Source: Streptomyces sp. NBC_01351 (GTDB lineage Bacteria; Actinomycetota; Actinomycetes; Streptomycetales; Streptomycetaceae). From it: 64,000 nt of DNA. The notes under the pieces were generated by a model that did no database searches, was not told where the DNA came from, and worked only from the letters and a program-made list of their open reading frames with translations. The stretch is from contig NZ_CP108356.1 in the NCBI RefSeq assembly GCF_036237315.1, forward strand, positions 3,716,501-3,780,500, read 5' to 3'. Every line of letters begins with the position of its first letter. The stretch's first letter is position 1. Made by a program: the position numbers and the translations under genes. Of this stretch, positions 61,956-64,000 are shown piece by piece.

Positions 61956-63257
61956 TCACTTCGCGTCGGCCGCCCTCGCCTCCGTGGCGATCTCCCCCAG
62001 CACCTTCGCCGGCTGCCCGCCCGGCTGCACGGTGGTGCCGATCTTCTGCTTGATGTCCTCGCTGACGCCCGCCCAGGACTTCTTGCCGACGGGGTACAGC
62101 TTGGCGTTCGGCAGTGCGGTCAGGAAGGTCTTCAGCTGCGCCGCGGAGCCCCCCGTGTCGGCCTCCATGGCCCGGTAGCCGCTCGTGGTGGCCGGCAGCA
62201 GGTCGTAGGTGCCGGTGAAGGCCGTCACGTTCTGCGGCTCGTACAGGTAGTCCAGGAACTTCCCGGATTCGTCGCGGTGCCCGTTCTTGAAGGCCATGAC
62301 CCAGTCGGCGACGCCCATCGCCGAGGGGGCGGATCCGTCGGCCGTCGGCAGGGCGACCATGCCGAACTTCACGCCCTTGGCGGCGGCCTGCTTCAGCAGC
62401 GTCGGGTGACCGTTGAGCATGCCGACCTCGCCGCGCGTGAAGGCCTCGAAGGCGGCCTGCCGGTCGAGCTTGGCCGGTTCGACGGAGCCGGTGAGGCCCT
62501 GGCCGACCATCTTGTCGCGGAGGAACTCCAGGGTCTTGACGTTCTTCTCGGAGTCGATGGCGTAGCCCTCTTCGTTGTCGGTGTAGCCGCCACCGCCCGC
62601 GAGGGTCCACATCATCGTCTCGGCCTGCGCCTCCTCGCGGCCCAGTGGCACCGCGAAGGGGGTGGGGACGCCCGCGCCCTTGAGCTTCTTGGCCGCGGCC
62701 TCCAGGTCGGCCCAGCTCTTCGGCTGCCAGCCGGCCTTGGCGTCCTTCCCGATGACACCGGCGTCCGTCAGCAGCTTCTCGTTGTAGAAGAGCAGCCGGG
62801 TGCTGGCGACGAAGGGCAGCCCGTACTGGACGCGCTTGACCTTGCCCGCGTCCGCGAGGGGTTCGAGGAAGTCGGCCTCGGTCCGCACGGAGAGCAGTTC
62901 CTCGGCCGAGTACAGCTTTCCGGCGGCCGCGTAGTCGGCGTAGGCGCCGATCTGGGCGATGTCGGGGGCGTTGCCGGCCTTGACCATGGCGGCGACCTTG
63001 GCGTCGACCTCCGACCAGGAGTAGACGCTGACCTCGACGTTCACGCCCGGGTTGGCCTTCTCGAAGCCGTCGGCGAGGCCCTTCCAGTAGGCCGTCGAGG
63101 AGTTCTGCGGATTGTCCCCGTAGTCGGCCGCCACGACTCGGAGGGTCACCTCGTTGTCCTTGGCGAGTCCCTCGACGGCTCCGCAGCCGGTCAGCGTCAC
63201 AGCGGTCAGGCAGAGCGCGGCGCCGGACGCGGCGAGGCTCGGATAGCGGCCCTTCAC
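61956..63257 (-). CDS. ABC sugar transporter substrate-binding lipoprotein
   Basis: A 433-residue family 1 solute-binding protein. GTG 63257 opens a lipoprotein signal ending in LTGC (Cys about residue 25). NPGVNVEVSVYSWSEVDAKV, FVASTRLLFYNEKLLTDAGV and GEVGMLNGHPTLLKQAAAKG are typical of binding proteins for oligosaccharides or amino sugars. No permease gene is visible, so it may use a distant transporter. It diverges from the ROK kinase gene over a DasR-like site, suggesting an amino-sugar ligand. Confidence 0.9.
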   Translation of the reverse strand: MKGRYPSLAASGAALCLTAVTLTGCGAVEGLAKDNEVTLRVVAADYGDNPQNSSTAYWKGLADGFEKANPGVNVEVSVYSWSEVDAKVAAMVKAGNAPDIAQIGAYADYAAAGKLYSAEELLSVRTEADFLEPLADAGKVKRVQYGLPFVASTRLLFYNEKLLTDAGVIGKDAKAGWQPKSWADLEAAAKKLKGAGVPTPFAVPLGREEAQAETMMWTLAGGGGYTDNEEGYAIDSEKNVKTLEFLRDKMVGQGLTGSVEPAKLDRQAAFEAFTRGEVGMLNGHPTLLKQAAAKGVKFGMVALPTADGSAPSAMGVADWVMAFKNGHRDESGKFLDYLYEPQNVTAFTGTYDLLPATTSGYRAMEADTGGSAAQLKTFLTALPNAKLYPVGKKSWAGVSEDIKQKIGTTVQPGGQPAKVLGEIATEARAADAK

Positions 63258-63381
63258 AGTTCTCGATCCACCCCTTGTCGTACGTACGATCCACGTAAGG
63301 TCTACACCACTTCGACGGCTCGTCCGCACCCGGCCCCCGACCTTGGTCCCGAATTTGTATGGCCACTCAACAATCCCCCTC

Positions 63382-63397
63382 ACTGGACTAGACCTTT
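63382..63397. promoter_or_regulatory. DasR-responsive element (dre-like)
   Basis: ACTGGACTAGACCTTT matches the dre consensus ACTGGTCTAGACCACT at 13 of 16 positions with an intact CTAGACC. It is 28 bp upstream of the kinase start. Homologous nagK genes are DasR targets in S. coelicolor, from memory. Confidence 0.75.
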
Positions 63398-63424
63398 CCC
63401 CGCCGAGCACGCGAGACTGTCCCT

Positions 63425-64000
63425 GTGAAACCCGTGAAACACGTCATCGCCCTCGATGTGGGCGGCACCGGGATGAAGGCCGCCCTGGTAGCCGCCGACG
63501 GCACCCTGCTCCACGAGGCCCGCCGCGCCACCGGCCGCGAGCGGGGTCCCGAAGCCGTCGTCGAGACGATCCAGGACTTCGCCGCCGAGCTCCTCGACAC
63601 CGGCAGGGAGCGCTTCGGCGAGCCCGCCTCGGCCGCCGGCGTCGCCGTGCCCGGCATCGTCGACGCCGAGAACGGGATCGCCGTCTACGCGGCGAACCTC
63701 GGCTGGCGCGACGTCCCCATGCGCGAGCTCCTCGGCAGTCGCCTCGGCGGGATCCCCGTCGCCCTCGGCCACGACGTCCGCACGGGCGGACTCGCCGAGG
63801 GCCGCATCGGCGCAGGCCGGGGCGCCGACCGCTTCCTCTTCGTACCGCTCGGCACCGGCATCGCCGGAGCCATCGGCATCGCCGGCCGCATCGAGGCCGG
63901 CGCCCACGGCTACGCGGGCGAGATCGGCCACATCGTGGTACGCCCCGGCGGCCCCGCCTGCGGCTGCGGCCAGCACGGCTGCCTGGAGACCCTCGCCTCC
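63425..64000 (+). CDS. nagK: ROK-family N-acetylglucosamine kinase (partial)
   Basis: The first 192 codons of a ROK sugar kinase; the gene runs off the window. The ATP phosphate loop is ALDVGGTGMKAALV, ALGHDVRTGGLAEGRIG holds the catalytic Asp, and the ROK zinc motif CGCGQHGCLE follows ExGH (GEIGHIVV). It would phosphorylate GlcNAc in the cytoplasm. The assignment to GlcNAc rests on the dre-like site and remembered synteny with the S. coelicolor nagK-nagA genes. GTG at 63425 or 63434. Confidence 0.85.
   Translation, partial: MKPVKHVIALDVGGTGMKAALVAADGTLLHEARRATGRERGPEAVVETIQDFAAELLDTGRERFGEPASAAGVAVPGIVDAENGIAVYAANLGWRDVPMRELLGSRLGGIPVALGHDVRTGGLAEGRIGAGRGADRFLFVPLGTGIAGAIGIAGRIEAGAHGYAGEIGHIVVRPGGPACGCGQHGCLETLAS

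Overview
The window is chromosomal DNA of a Streptomyces or a very close relative. The base composition is extremely GC-rich with strong third-position GC bias. GTG and TTG starts are common. Genes with an actinomycete signature are present: futalosine-pathway menaquinone genes, an XPB-type helicase with its partner, a DUF397/XRE pair, DUF3263, DUF2771, and a GGM-tailed groEL under CIRCE control. Intergenic regions carry the short GC-rich repeats (core CCGGCGTTTGAGG ... GGGGCGGAGCCCC) typical of Streptomyces 3' ends. From memory, much of the order (nagK, sugar-binding protein, otsB/otsA, thrC, csp, groEL2 ... murQ ... mqnD/mqnB) is collinear with a core segment of S. coelicolor; this was not checked by alignment. 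No rRNA, tRNA, CRISPR array, transposase or integrase was seen.

Layout. 0-10.4 kb: MFS transporter, DUF2771 lipoprotein, mqnB-mqnD, a cold-shock protein, an acyltransferase, a HAD hydrolase, an ECF sigma factor with a membrane partner, a RidA/TetR divergent pair and a DUF6069 membrane protein. 10.4-10.9 kb is repeat-rich and non-coding. 10.9-24.2 kb: a HAAS-like membrane protein, the helicase-associated protein and XPB helicase (separated by DUF4291, GNAT, peroxiredoxin-like and TetR genes), a HelD-type ATPase, cutC and an HD hydrolase. 24.2-31.7 kb: a chloramphenicol-type MFS exporter, two small genes, an N-acetylmuramic acid operon (RpiR regulator, murQ, EIIBC permease), a ComB-family phosphatase and a GNAT. 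31.8-40.5 kb: secreted and signalling genes (ricin-type lectin, secreted protein, Ser/Thr kinase, XRE/DUF397, subtilase with a neighbouring, frameshifted I9 inhibitor).

The most unusual block is 40.7-52.4 kb. A DesK/NarL-type two-component system and an ABC-2 exporter lie divergent to two small paralogous peptides that share a PVLxTPA motif. A strong hairpin follows the peptides. Then comes a tightly overlapping six-gene run: an HTTM (SdpB / vitamin-K-carboxylase-like) domain fused to an alpha/beta hydrolase, an SdpA-like membrane partner, a 32-residue membrane microprotein, a SAM methyltransferase, a fused ABC exporter and a phytoene-desaturase-type FAD oxidoreductase. I interpret this as a candidate peptide-toxin or RiPP-like system related in logic to SdpABC but with different parts.

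52.4-64 kb returns to core genes: a stand-alone trpF, groEL2 with two CIRCE operators, a cold-shock gene, a MoaD/ThiS carrier ending in GGC, thrC behind a clear SAM-I riboswitch, glucosyl-3-phosphoglycerate synthase, otsA/otsB, DUF3263, a sugar-binding lipoprotein and the start of a ROK-family N-acetylglucosamine kinase. The last two genes diverge around a DasR-like (dre) site.
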